64,000 bases of DNA from Streptomyces sp. NBC_00193 (GCF_026342735.1 NZ_JAPEMM010000001.1:372001-436000); one strand, 5' to 3'. Counted from the first letter of the stretch, positions 10,713 to 18,689 are shown. Program-made: numbers and translations. The notes: a model not told the origin generated them from the letters alone.

Positions 10713-12746
10713 ATGCCGTCTTCTCCTTCCCCCCGGTCCCCGCTGTCCGCCCGGTCCGCGGTTTCCCCGCCGTCCGCGGCTTCCTCGGCGTCCGCGTCGT
10801 CCTCGGCTCCCTCGCCGTATGCGGCTCCCTCGGCGTACGCGCTGTCGCGCCGGGGGCTCCTCGCGGCCGCCGGAGCCGCGGGTGCGGCGGGTCTGCTGGG
10901 CGCGGGGCCCGCCTCGGCCGCCTCCGCCCCGCCCGCCGGCGGGCGGAACTCGGCCGCGCTGGTGCTGCGCAACGCCGCTGTTTTCACGGGGGTCACCGGG
11001 ACCGACCGCAGGGGGCCGGTGCGGGCCGTCGCGGTCGGCCGGGACGGGAAGATCCTGGCCACCGGTACCGACGCCGCGCTGCGCCGGTACGTGGGCCGGG
11101 ACACCGAGGTGGTCGACGCCCGCGGCAACACCGTGATGAGCGGGATCCACGACGGCCACGTCCACCCGCTCGGGGCCGGTGAACGCTCGCTGTCCCCCTC
11201 GCTGGAGAGCGCGGAGACCACCCCGGCCGAGCTCCTGGAGATCCTCACCGGCTTCCTCGCCGACACCGGCGGCGCGGGCGCCGAGCCCGACGGCTGGCTG
11301 GTGGTGGAGGACTGGAACCCGGTCGGGCTGCTCCCCACGGGCACCGCTCCGCACCACTCGATGCTGGACGCGCTCCCGACCCGGCGGCCGGTCGTCCTGA
11401 TCGGCGGCGACGGGCACAACCTGTGGGCCAACCAGCGGGCACTGGACATCGCCGGGATCACGGCGGCCACGCCCGACCCGGTCGGCGGCAAGGTGGTCAA
11501 GGGCGCGGACGGGAAGCCGACGGGCGTCCTCAAGGACGATGCCCAGGGGCTGGTGCGGCGCCTGATACCCGAGCACACCCGCGCCGAACTCGTCGCGGCG
11601 TGCGCCGAGGTGCTGGGGCTGGCCGCCGCGTCCGGGGTGACCACGATGATGGACGCCCTGGTGGGGCGGCACGAACTGGAGCTGTACCAGGCGCTCTCCG
11701 CGGCGGGCCGGCTGCCGCAGCGGATCGTCCCCGCGATCCGGCTGGACGCGGACCAGGCCAGGGACCCGGCGGGCTCGCTGGCGTACGCGCGGGGCCTGCG
11801 GCGTGAGTTCGAGGAGGTGCGGGGGCTCCGGTTCGGGATGATCAAGGTGTTCCTGGACGGGGTCATCGAGTACCCGGCGCAGACCGCCGCCCTGCTGGAG
11901 CCGTACCTCGACGGGAACGGCAGGCCGACCGCGAACCGGGGCGAGCTCTACACCTCGGCGGCGGACTACGGACGGCTCAGCGCCGCCTTCAACCGGGCGG
12001 GCTGGCAGATGCACGCCCACGGGCTCGGGGACCGGGCGGTACGTACCGCTCTGGACGGGTACGCGTACGCCCGGCGGGTCACGGGGCAGCGGGACGCCCG
12101 CAACGCGGTGGCGCACCTGCAGCTCGTGGACCCCGCGGACCTGCGGCGCTTCGCGCAGCTCGGGGTCGCGGCGTGCATGCAGCTGCAGTGGGCCGCGCGG
12201 GACACCTGGACGGTGGAGGCGCTGCTCCCCTACATCGGACCCGAGCGGCACCGGTGGCTGTACCCGGCGCGCAGCCTGGAGAAGGCGGGCGCACGGCTGA
12301 CGGGCGGTTCGGACTGGCCGGTGGACTCCCTGCAGGTGTGGAACCAGCTCCGGACGGCGATCGACCGGCAGGGCTCGGAAGGGGCCGGCGAGCTGTACCG
12401 GGAGAAGGAGGCGCTGAGCCGCGACACCACTCTGCGGATGCACACCTCGGGAACGGCGTGGCAGCTCCGCCAGGAGCAGCTGACCGGCACGGTGGAGCCG
12501 GGCAAGGCGGCGGACCTGGTGCTCCTGGACCGGGACGTGACGCGCTGTCCGGTGGCCGACATCAGCGGGACGGGCGTACGGATGACCCTGGTCGGCGGCC
12601 GCGTGGTGCACGAGGCGGATTCCGCGGCGGGCCGGGCGGCTTCGGCCCGGCTGGCCCGCGCCGCGGCGGCGGGCGCGCGCCCGGCCTCGTACGCCTCGGT
12701 CCACGGTGGCGGCGGCAAGGGCCGGCACCACGCCTGCGGGCACTGA
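10713..12746 (+). CDS. Secreted amidohydrolase (YtcJ/Amidohydro_3 family)
   Basis: A 677-aa predicted exported metal-dependent hydrolase. A Ser/Ala/Pro-rich stretch of about 45 residues precedes a Tat signal (SRRGLLAAAGAAGAAGLLG, RR at 46-47). The mature domain starts LVLRNAAVFTGV, then the TIM-barrel metal motif DGHVHPLG (HVH at about 149-151), later HAHGLGDRAVRTALDGY, GGSDWPVDSL and the C-terminal beta-sandwich GTVEPGKAADLVLLD. YtcJ-like proteins cleave N-substituted amide or formamide bonds; the substrate here is unknown. GGGAG lies 5 nt before ATG-10713; the in-frame TTG at 10701 is rejected because it has no such site. The long low-complexity segment before the Tat motif is unusual. A strong hairpin terminates the gene. 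Confidence 0.88.
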   Translation: MPSSPSPRSPLSARSAVSPPSAASSASASSSAPSPYAAPSAYALSRRGLLAAAGAAGAAGLLGAGPASAASAPPAGGRNSAALVLRNAAVFTGVTGTDRRGPVRAVAVGRDGKILATGTDAALRRYVGRDTEVVDARGNTVMSGIHDGHVHPLGAGERSLSPSLESAETTPAELLEILTGFLADTGGAGAEPDGWLVVEDWNPVGLLPTGTAPHHSMLDALPTRRPVVLIGGDGHNLWANQRALDIAGITAATPDPVGGKVVKGADGKPTGVLKDDAQGLVRRLIPEHTRAELVAACAEVLGLAAASGVTTMMDALVGRHELELYQALSAAGRLPQRIVPAIRLDADQARDPAGSLAYARGLRREFEEVRGLRFGMIKVFLDGVIEYPAQTAALLEPYLDGNGRPTANRGELYTSAADYGRLSAAFNRAGWQMHAHGLGDRAVRTALDGYAYARRVTGQRDARNAVAHLQLVDPADLRRFAQLGVAACMQLQWAARDTWTVEALLPYIGPERHRWLYPARSLEKAGARLTGGSDWPVDSLQVWNQLRTAIDRQGSEGAGELYREKEALSRDTTLRMHTSGTAWQLRQEQLTGTVEPGKAADLVLLDRDVTRCPVADISGTGVRMTLVGGRVVHEADSAAGRAASARLARAAAAGARPASYASVHGGGGKGRHHACGH

Positions 12747-12759
12747 CGGGAGCCGGGTT

Positions 12760-12793
12760 CCGGGGCGGGGGCCGTGCGTGGCCCCCGCCCCGG
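12760..12793. terminator. Bidirectional terminator hairpin
   Basis: Perfect 14-bp stem (CCGGGGCGGGGGCC / GGCCCCCGCCCCGG) with a 6-nt loop between the convergent amidohydrolase and dehalogenase genes. It can serve both strands. Confidence 0.85.
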
Positions 12794-12797
12794 CCGC

Positions 12798-13667
12798 TCA
12801 GCCCGCAAGGCCGTGGCGTGCGGCCCAGGCCGTGACGGCGGCGGCGATCTCCTCGGGCCGGTCCTCCGGGCAGAGGTGGGCGGCCGCTCCGCAGTACTCG
12901 CTCTCCAGCGCGGAGATGTTCTCCTCGCTCCACGCGACCAGCTCGGGGCCGACCATCAGGGCGGGCGAGCCGTCGAAGTGGAGCAGGAGCTTGGGCACCT
13001 GCGGGCTGGCGGCCAGCCAGGCGTCGTACTCCTCGACCCGGGCGACCACGTCCGCCGGCTCGCCGCCGATCGGCAGGGAGCGGGCGAACCGGAGCAGGGG
13101 GACCCGGCTCTCGGGGGTCGGGTAGGGGGCGGCGTAGACGGAGTGGTCGGCCTCGCTCATGGGGTTCAGCACCGTCTTGCCGATGCTGTCCTCGATGAAG
13201 AGGTTCCGCTCCAGGATCATCTCCTCCCCGACCCCCGGGGTACGGATCGCCTCGAACCGGGCGCGGGCGGCGGGCGGGTACTCCTCCCAGGTCATCGGGC
13301 GCAGGATCGTTTCCATGAAGGCGAGCCCGCGGACCTGCTCCGGGTGCCGGGCGGCCCGGTCGAAGGCGAGCGCCCCGCCCCAGTCCTGGCCGACGAGGAC
13401 GACCTCGTCGAGGCCGAGGGCGTCGAACCAGGCGTCGAGGTAGCGGGCGTGGTCGGCGAAGCGGTACTCGCCGCCGGGCTTGCCGGAGCGGCCCATCCCG
13501 ATGAGGTCGGGGGCGAGGACGCGGACCCGGCCCCCGATCCGGGGCAGTACGCCCCGCCACAGGTGGGAGGAGGTCGGGTTGCCGTGCAGGAAGACGAAGG
13601 GGACGCCGTCGGGGGCGCCGAGCTCCTCGTAGTACATCGTCGAGTCGAGTACGTCGATGACGGGCAT
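12798..13667 (-). CDS. Haloalkane dehalogenase-like alpha/beta hydrolase
   Basis: A 289-aa alpha/beta hydrolase most like type-II haloalkane dehalogenases (DhaA), which replace a halogen on an alkane with hydroxyl through an alkyl-enzyme ester. Features: oxyanion motif HGNPTSSHLWR (Asn next to His, as in the halide-binding pair), PDLIGMGRSGKP, the nucleophile elbow GQDWGG with Asp as nucleophile (not Ser, which separates it from esterases), and a C-terminal AAHLCPEDRPEEIA containing the catalytic His. The cap segment FMETILRPMTWEEYP is typical of DhaA. It is transcribed divergently from a marR gene across a 34-bp near-perfect palindrome, so it is probably repressed by that MarR and induced by a small aromatic or halogenated ligand. 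The physiological substrate need not be a haloalkane. Confidence 0.88.
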   Translation of the reverse strand: MPVIDVLDSTMYYEELGAPDGVPFVFLHGNPTSSHLWRGVLPRIGGRVRVLAPDLIGMGRSGKPGGEYRFADHARYLDAWFDALGLDEVVLVGQDWGGALAFDRAARHPEQVRGLAFMETILRPMTWEEYPPAARARFEAIRTPGVGEEMILERNLFIEDSIGKTVLNPMSEADHSVYAAPYPTPESRVPLLRFARSLPIGGEPADVVARVEEYDAWLAASPQVPKLLLHFDGSPALMVGPELVAWSEENISALESEYCGAAAHLCPEDRPEEIAAAVTAWAARHGLAG

Positions 13668-13696
13668 GGGGAACCATCCGTTTCATTCGGTCGAGG

Positions 13697-13730
13697 TCGT
13701 TGGTGCCACAAACGTTTGTGACACCAACGA
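13697..13730. promoter_or_regulatory. 34-bp near-perfect palindrome, MarR operator candidate
   Basis: An inverted repeat centred between bases 13713 and 13714, with core CACAAACGTTTGTG. All 17 base pairs match except one (C-13706 against A-13721). It lies 30 nt upstream of the dehalogenase start and 45 nt upstream of the marR start. This is the expected place for an operator controlling both divergent genes. Confidence 0.75.
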
Positions 13731-13774
13731 AGTTAAACCGTTAGTGCCCCGAACGCAAGGGGTACGATCCCGCC

Positions 13775-14266
13775 ATGACCACGGAAGAGGACCAGGGCAC
13801 CTCCGCCCTCCCCGCGCGGCTGCGCGAACTGCCCAGCCGACTGCTCTCACAGGCCTCGGCGCACGCCACACGGCTCGTCACCGAAGGACTGAGCGGGGCG
13901 GACGCGCGCAAATGGCACTACGCGACCCTGGTCGCCCTGGACGAGTTCGGACCCGCGAGCCAGGCGGCCCTGAGCGGCCGCACCGACATCCACCGCAGCG
14001 ACCTGGTCGCCGTCATCAACGAACTCGCCGCACGCGAGCTGGTCGAGCGGACCCCCGACCCCGCCGACCGGCGGCGCAACGTCATCACCCTGACGACCGC
14101 CGGCCGGCGCCGGCTGCGCAAGCTGGAGCAACTGCTCGCCGCGGCCCAGGAGGAGCTTCTGTCCCCTTTGTCCGCACCGGAGCGCGAGCAGCTCGTCGAC
14201 CTCCTCGGCCGCCTCGTCGCGCACCACGCACACGGCGGCTCCACCATGGGAGCTGACGACCGGTAA
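13775..14266 (+). CDS. MarR-family transcriptional regulator
   Basis: A 163-aa winged-helix regulator. The MarR core is visible: a dimerisation helix, the recognition region GPASQAALSGRTDIHRSDLVAVINELAARELVERT, and the wing with the diagnostic DPADRRRNVITLTTAGRRRLRKLE. MarR proteins bind palindromes as dimers and release on binding phenolic or other small ligands, or on cysteine oxidation; no cysteine is seen here, so ligand control is more likely. The gene is divergent from a haloalkane dehalogenase-like gene and shares a 34-bp palindrome with it, pointing to autoregulation plus control of the hydrolase. Confidence 0.9.
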   Translation: MTTEEDQGTSALPARLRELPSRLLSQASAHATRLVTEGLSGADARKWHYATLVALDEFGPASQAALSGRTDIHRSDLVAVINELAARELVERTPDPADRRRNVITLTTAGRRRLRKLEQLLAAAQEELLSPLSAPEREQLVDLLGRLVAHHAHGGSTMGADDR

Positions 14267-14317
14267 GTCCCTTTTCGTGCCCGTTGACACCCGTCTGCCA
14301 CGCCCAACGCGGGCAAC

Positions 14318-14333
14318 ATCTCATATCTGAGAT
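14318..14333. promoter_or_regulatory. 16-bp palindrome in front of the HTH-murA gene
   Basis: ATCTCATATCTGAGAT pairs at 7 of 8 positions and ends 11 nt before the ATG. It is a candidate operator for the Xre-type HTH domain encoded by the gene itself. No clear Shine-Dalgarno sequence separates it from the start. Confidence 0.45.
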
Positions 14334-14344
14334 ACGGTGCATCC

Positions 14345-15874
14345 ATGGCAGACGACTACCTCGTACGCATCGGCAAGCTCATCCGTGACGCCCGGCAGCA
14401 CCGGGGCTGGACACAGAGTCAGCTCGCGGACGCCCTCGGCACCAGCCAGAGCGCTGTGAACCGGATCGAGCGCGGCAACCAGAACATCAGCCTTGAGATG
14501 ATCGCGCGCATCGGGGAAGCCCTCGACAGCGAAATCGTCTCCCTGGGCTACGCCGGTCCGATGCACCTGCGCGTGGTCGGCGGCCGTCGCCTGTCCGGCG
14601 CGATCGACGTCAAGACGAGCAAGAACGCGTGCGTGGCCCTGCTCTGCGCCTCGCTGCTCAACAAGGGCCGTACGGTCCTTCGCCGGGTCGCCCGCATCGA
14701 GGAGGTCTACCGCCTCCTCGAAGTCCTGAACTCCATCGGCGTCCGCACCCGCTGGATCAACGACGGCATCGACCTGGAACTCGTACCGCCGGCCCGCCTC
14801 GACATGGACGCCATGGACGCGGACGCGGCCCGCCGCACCCGCAGCATCATCATGTTCCTGGGTCCCCTGCTCCACCGGATGGACCACTTCAAGCTGCCCT
14901 ACGCGGGCGGCTGCGACCTCGGCACCCGCACCATCGAGCCGCACATGATCGCCCTGCGCCGCTTCGGCCTGGACATCACCGCGACCGAGGGCATCTACCA
15001 CGCCCAGGTCGAGTCCGGCATCTCCCCGGACCGCCCGATCGTGCTGACCGAGCGCGGGGACACCGTCACCGAGAACGCGCTGCTGGCCGCCGCCCGGCAC
15101 GACGGCACCACCGTCATCCGCAACGCCTCCTCCAACTACATGGTCCAGGACCTGTGCTTCTTCCTGGAGGCGCTCGGCGTCCGGGTGGACGGCGTCGGCA
15201 CCACGACCCTCACCGTCCACGGCGTCCCGAACATCGACGTGGACGTGGACTACTCCCCCTCCGAGGACCCGGTCGAGGCGATGAGCCTGCTGGCCGCGGC
15301 GGTCGTGACGGAATCCGAACTCACCATCCGCCGGGTCCCGATCGAGTTCATGGAGATCGAGCTCGCGGTGCTGGAGGAGATGGGCCTCGACCACGACCGC
15401 TCCCCCGAGTACACGGCCGACAACGGCCGCACCCGCCTGGTGGACCTCACCGTCCGCCCGTCGAAGCTCGAAGCGCCGATCGACAAGATCCACCCGATGC
15501 CCTTCCCCGGGCTGAACATCGACAACGTCCCCTTCTTCGCCGCCATCGCGGCCGTGGCCCAGGGCCAGACCCTGATCCACGACTGGGTGTACGACAACCG
15601 CGCCATCTACCTCACGGACCTCAACCGCCTCGGCGGCCGCCTCCAACTCCTGGACCCCCACCGCGTCCTGGTCGAGGGCCCCACCCGCTGGCGCGCGGCA
15701 GAAATGATGTGCCCCCCGGCCCTGCGCCCCGCGGTGGTCGTCCTCCTGGCGATGATGGCGGCCGAGGGCACCTCGGTCCTGCGCAACGTCTACGTCATCA
15801 ACCGCGGCTACGAGGAACTGGCGGAACGCCTCAACTCGGTGGGCGCCCAGATCGAGATCTTCCGCGACATCTAG
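14345..15874 (+). CDS. murA: Xre-type HTH fused to UDP-GlcNAc 1-carboxyvinyltransferase (MurA-like)
   Basis: A 509-aa protein with two parts. Residues about 4-62 form an Xre/Cro helix-turn-helix (IGKLIRDARQHRGWTQSQLADALGTSQSAVNRIERG in outline). Residues about 75-509 form an EPSP-synthase-fold MurA domain, which in its canonical form transfers enolpyruvyl from PEP to UDP-GlcNAc, the first committed step of peptidoglycan synthesis. MurA landmarks kept: KN (KTSKNACVALL, Lys near 92), the PEP-binding Cys (GGCDLGTRTIEPH, Cys190) and an Arg in CPPALRPAV. The usual FPTDMQ segment, which holds a catalytic Asp in E. coli MurA, is changed to FPGLNIDNVPF. Streptomyces has a second, canonical MurA elsewhere. 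This version may be a sensor of UDP-GlcNAc coupled to DNA binding, an enzyme, or both. The gene is monocistronic with a strong terminator. Confidence 0.88.
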   Translation: MADDYLVRIGKLIRDARQHRGWTQSQLADALGTSQSAVNRIERGNQNISLEMIARIGEALDSEIVSLGYAGPMHLRVVGGRRLSGAIDVKTSKNACVALLCASLLNKGRTVLRRVARIEEVYRLLEVLNSIGVRTRWINDGIDLELVPPARLDMDAMDADAARRTRSIIMFLGPLLHRMDHFKLPYAGGCDLGTRTIEPHMIALRRFGLDITATEGIYHAQVESGISPDRPIVLTERGDTVTENALLAAARHDGTTVIRNASSNYMVQDLCFFLEALGVRVDGVGTTTLTVHGVPNIDVDVDYSPSEDPVEAMSLLAAAVVTESELTIRRVPIEFMEIELAVLEEMGLDHDRSPEYTADNGRTRLVDLTVRPSKLEAPIDKIHPMPFPGLNIDNVPFFAAIAAVAQGQTLIHDWVYDNRAIYLTDLNRLGGRLQLLDPHRVLVEGPTRWRAAEMMCPPALRPAVVVLLAMMAAEGTSVLRNVYVINRGYEELAERLNSVGAQIEIFRDI

Positions 15875-15896
15875 GAAGCCGGTCGGGTCGGACCAG

Positions 15897-15918
15897 GCCC
15901 CCGCCTTCGGGCGGGGGC
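15897..15918 (+). terminator. Terminator hairpin after HTH-murA
   Basis: Perfect 9-bp stem GCCCCCGCC / GGCGGGGGC with a UUCG loop and two trailing T, 22 nt after the stop codon. Two further hairpins follow (15936-15956, CCCGTAC / GTACGGG; and 15973-15991, CGAAGGG / CCCTTCG). Confidence 0.85.
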
Positions 15919-16049
15919 TTCTCCGTGCGCCCCGGCCCGTACGGCCGCCGTACGGGCGGCGAGCACGTCGGGCGAAGGGAAGTGCCCTTCGCCGACCGGC
16001 CCTTGGGACGGGTCTCCCTCCCGGTGCCCGCGACGGCTACTCTCCCGTC

Positions 16050-16196
16050 GTGACTACGGACAACAGCGGGGCGAAGATGCGCGCCTTCGTCGGGAACATC
16101 GTCACCTCCGGCCCGGTCCATGACCAGTGGTTCGAGCAGCCCACCCCCGTCACCAGTACCGACCCCCGGCTGCTGATCACCTATTCCAACGCCTGA
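16050..16196 (+). CDS. Small hypothetical protein (48 aa)
   Basis: A short open frame, GTG-16050 to TGA-16196, with Streptomyces-like codon use (starts VTTDNSGAKMRAFVG, ends LLITYSNA). No signal peptide, membrane segment or known motif is seen, and there is no clear ribosome site. It may be a real small protein or the remnant of a longer gene. It sits between the HTH-murA terminator hairpins and a membrane-anchored PASTA-like gene. Support is weak. Confidence 0.35.
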   Translation: MTTDNSGAKMRAFVGNIVTSGPVHDQWFEQPTPVTSTDPRLLITYSNA

Positions 16197-16256
16197 CCCG
16201 GGTCCCGACCGGTCGTTGCACTCCGCCGGAATCCGGCAAAGCGTCAGAGGAGTCCC

Positions 16257-17042
16257 GTGTCCCACCTGCCTCCCTACGGCCACTCCGTGCCGGACCAGCC
16301 TCCGCCGCCGGGGCGGTTCGGGTCCCCGCAGAGGACCGTTCTGGGGTGCGGTGGGATGGCGACGGTCTTCCTCGTGCTGTTGCTGATCGTCGCGGCGTGC
16401 TCCGAGCGGGCGAAGTCGAAGCCCGTGCCTGCGCCCACCGTCACCGTCACGGTCACCGCCACCACGCAGGCCCCGGCTGCGCTCCTGCCCATGCCCCGGA
16501 TCGTGGGGTCCACGTACGCGGCCGCGGCGCAGCAGATCGAGATCCTCGGCGGAGGCGCCCTGCAGCGCAGGAGCGTCTACACGGACGTCACCCTCCCCGC
16601 CGATACCGGCGCCTGGCTGGTGTGCGTCCAGGGGCCGGCCCCGGGAGAGGGCATCACGAACGGCGGGCAGCGGGTGGCCCTGGCCGCGCCGGATGCGGCA
16701 TGCCCCGACAGGGAGGGCACCCGGCTCCACCCGGAGCCGCAAGCGACCCCCACTCCGCCGCCGGCCCCGGCCCCGGCCCCCGAGCCGCCGAAGGAGGAGG
16801 ACGACGACGGCGGTGACCAGGGGTCGGCCTCCGGAGGCAGCAGTACGAGCGGGGGCGGCAGTACGAGCAGTGGTGGCAGTACGAGCAGTGGTGGCGGCCG
16901 CACCGGCGGCGGCGGTACGGCCGGCATCCAGTTCGGCCAGCCCTGCTCCCCGGTCGGCGCCAGTGCGACGACCTCGGACGGCCGCCCGGCGAAGTGCTTC
17001 ATGGGCAAGGACGGCCGCGCGCGCTGGGGATACCGGAGCTAG
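16257..17042 (+). CDS. Membrane-anchored protein with a single PASTA-like domain
   Basis: A 261-aa protein. A short Pro-rich cytosolic N-terminus is followed by one membrane segment with a lipobox-like end (ATVFLVLLLIVAACS, about residues 35-49). Outside the membrane are a Thr/Val-rich linker and a roughly 75-residue PASTA-like module beginning MPRIVGSTYAAAAQQIEILGG and ending ALAAPDAACP. A Pro/Glu/Asp linker, a long Gly/Ser/Thr low-complexity tract with repeated SSGGSTSS units and a small C-terminal region with two Cys (QPCSPVGA, AKCFMGKDGRARWGY) complete it. The module is clearly related to the one in the gene at 17956, so the two are paralogues flanking an ADP-ribosyltransferase. PASTA domains bind peptidoglycan or muropeptides. 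GAGGAG lies 4 nt before GTG-16257. Its inverted 3' end meets the convergent neighbour with an 8-bp repeat covering both stop codons. Confidence 0.75.
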   Translation: MSHLPPYGHSVPDQPPPPGRFGSPQRTVLGCGGMATVFLVLLLIVAACSERAKSKPVPAPTVTVTVTATTQAPAALLPMPRIVGSTYAAAAQQIEILGGGALQRRSVYTDVTLPADTGAWLVCVQGPAPGEGITNGGQRVALAAPDAACPDREGTRLHPEPQATPTPPPAPAPAPEPPKEEDDDGGDQGSASGGSSTSGGGSTSSGGSTSSGGGRTGGGGTAGIQFGQPCSPVGASATTSDGRPAKCFMGKDGRARWGYRS

Positions 17043-17077
17043 CCGGACAGCGGGATCGAACGGCTGCTTCAGCCCGG

Positions 17078-17728
17078 CTAGTTGGCGCGCCAGGGCTCGT
17101 AGTGCGGGTTGTCCTCGCAGCGGTCCATGATCTCCACCTTCTTCACCGTGTCCACCGGGCAGACGGCCACGATGAACGAGCGCGCGATGCCGCCCGGGAA
17201 GGCCACCTCGACCTGGGAGGCGTACTTGTGGGTGTCGCCGATGGTCTGGTTGACGTCCACTCCGCCCGGGGCGTCGATGTAGTAGTTCCAGCCGCTCTTC
17301 CAGGACTTGTACAGGTCGTGGTTGTACGTGGTGGAGACGTACGGGGAGGGCTGGTTGACCAGGACGTAACTCTCGATGTCGTACTGGCCGTTCAGGGTGT
17401 CCCTCGGCAGGAAGCCCTCTTCGAAGACCACCGCCGGCGGGCGGCCGTCCGAGCGGTAGAGCTGCTTGCAGTTGATCCGCCAGGACGGGGAGGGCGTGAT
17501 GCGCTCCACCTCCACGCGTTCGTCGGCGGCGGCGAAGAGGTGGTTCTGGACCCGGGGGCAGGAGTTCGCGGGAGCCGCCGCGTGGAGCGATCCCCGGGCG
17601 GAGGAGGAGGCAGGGGCGGAGGCAAGGGCCGGGGCCGAGGCGGACGCGGAGGCCGGGGGCAGCAGGGCGGCGGCGAGGGCGGTCGCGAGCACGGCGGCGC
17701 GACGGCGCAGGGCACGGATGGTGATCAT
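17078..17728 (-). CDS. Secreted mono-ADP-ribosyltransferase (ScARP/scabin/pierisin type)
   Basis: A 216-aa protein with a Sec signal peptide (MITIRALRRRAAVLATALAAALL, cleavage after the Ala/Ser-rich run about 30-50). The mature domain shows the R-S-E ADP-ribosyltransferase triad at family spacing: Arg92 in LYRSDGRPP, Ser-Thr-Thr at 132-134, and Gln172-x-Glu174 in SQVEVAFPGGI. A QxE rather than ExE turn, with the FPGGI block, marks the pierisin-like branch that modifies guanine bases or nucleosides (scabin of S. scabies, ScARP of S. coelicolor). Four cysteines (57, 87, 190, 204) could form two disulphides, fitting secretion. The start is set at ATG-17728, which begins the signal peptide; GTG-17758 in frame lacks a spaced ribosome site. 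It is flanked by two paralogous PASTA-like envelope proteins. Target in nature unknown. Confidence 0.85.
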   Translation of the reverse strand: MITIRALRRRAAVLATALAAALLPPASASASAPALASAPASSSARGSLHAAAPANSCPRVQNHLFAAADERVEVERITPSPSWRINCKQLYRSDGRPPAVVFEEGFLPRDTLNGQYDIESYVLVNQPSPYVSTTYNHDLYKSWKSGWNYYIDAPGGVDVNQTIGDTHKYASQVEVAFPGGIARSFIVAVCPVDTVKKVEIMDRCEDNPHYEPWRAN

Positions 17729-17955
17729 GGGCCCCACCCTGGCGTCATCGCGCTGCACTCCGGGGCATCCTCACCCGTTGGTGAGCGTGTCGGATTCCGC
17801 CTCGACTGGCTTGAACCCGGGGCGAGTTGATGACGGGTTGATGGGGGAACGATCCTGCGGAAGCGGGGTGAGCCAGGGCCCGGGGGTCCGGGGGCCTGGG
17901 TAGGCTCCTGTGCCGAGGCGGTTCGACGCCGCGTGATCTCGGGGGGTTCCATTTC

Positions 17956-18573
17956 ATGTCTGCGCATCGAGGCGGCGCCATGGCCGCCGCCGTGGCAGCC
18001 GCCGTCCTGCTCCTCGCCGGGTGCGCAGGAGCGGCCGCCCCGCAGGGCAAGGACTCCGGCGGACCGGGATCCGCGCCCGCCCCGAGCGGGTCCGGGCCCT
18101 CGATGCCGGGGCTCATCGGGAAGACGTCCGCCGAAGCCGAGGCCCTCGTGAAACCGGTGCTCCCCAAGCCGGTCGAGGCGCGCAGCGCCTACGATGACGT
18201 CCCGCTCGCCGCCGACCACGGCCAGTGGGCGGTCTGCTTCCAGACCCCGGCGGCCGCCACCCCCGTGACGGGCGACGCCTCCGTCGAGATCTCGCTCGTC
18301 GCGCCCGGAACCCCGTGCCCGGCCGCCGCCGGCGCCTCCCTGCATCCGCCCAAGGGGTCGAGCCCCGCCAAGACCCCGGTCCCCTCCGCGGACCCGGGTC
18401 ATCCGAAGCCCAAGCAGCCGAAGTCCGGCCCGACCCCGGCCCCCGGGCCGAAGGATGCCGCTTACCGGAACTGCGCCGAGGCCAGGGCCGCAGGCGCCGC
18501 CCCGATCCGGCGCGGCCAGCCCGGCTACGGCAGGCACCTCGACCGCGACGACGACGGCGTCGCCTGCGACTAG
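17956..18573 (+). CDS. Lipoprotein with PASTA-like module and C-terminal Excalibur domain
   Basis: A 205-aa exported protein. The signal ends in a lipobox (AVLLLAGCAG, Cys about 23). A Gly/Pro/Ser linker leads to a PASTA-like module (MPGLIGKTSAEAEALVKPVL to ISLVAPGTPCP) homologous to the gene at 16257. After a Lys/Pro-rich linker the C-terminus is an Excalibur domain: YRNCAEARAAGAAPIRRGQPGY followed by the strictly conserved LDRDDDGVACD, a calcium-binding DxDxDG loop closed by a Cys pair. Excalibur domains occur on surface nucleases and wall proteins. The start is ATG-17956; ATG at residue 9 would give a tighter signal peptide. It diverges from the ADP-ribosyltransferase across 227 nt in which I see no operator. 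Function unknown. Confidence 0.82.
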   Translation: MSAHRGGAMAAAVAAAVLLLAGCAGAAAPQGKDSGGPGSAPAPSGSGPSMPGLIGKTSAEAEALVKPVLPKPVEARSAYDDVPLAADHGQWAVCFQTPAAATPVTGDASVEISLVAPGTPCPAAAGASLHPPKGSSPAKTPVPSADPGHPKPKQPKSGPTPAPGPKDAAYRNCAEARAAGAAPIRRGQPGYGRHLDRDDDGVACD

Positions 18574-18689
18574 GCCGAGGAAGGGGCCCGGGCTACGGCG
18601 ATATCCGGCCGGATGGTCCGCCGGCCCTCGCACCCGGCGGGCCGCCGCCCCCAGAATCGCCCTGTCGGCACAGTTCTGAGGGCGGAGCC

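Noticed and set aside
9552..12743. A 1,063-codon minus-strand frame covering the LacI gene and the amidohydrolase antisense
   Set aside because: The LacI domain begins only at about 10583; the upstream part has no protein features and opposes a clear enzyme gene.
17039..17081. A T-arm-like GTTCGATCCC on the minus strand, suggestive of a tRNA
   Set aside because: No acceptor, D or anticodon arm can be folded around it. The inverted repeat here covers the two convergent stop codons.
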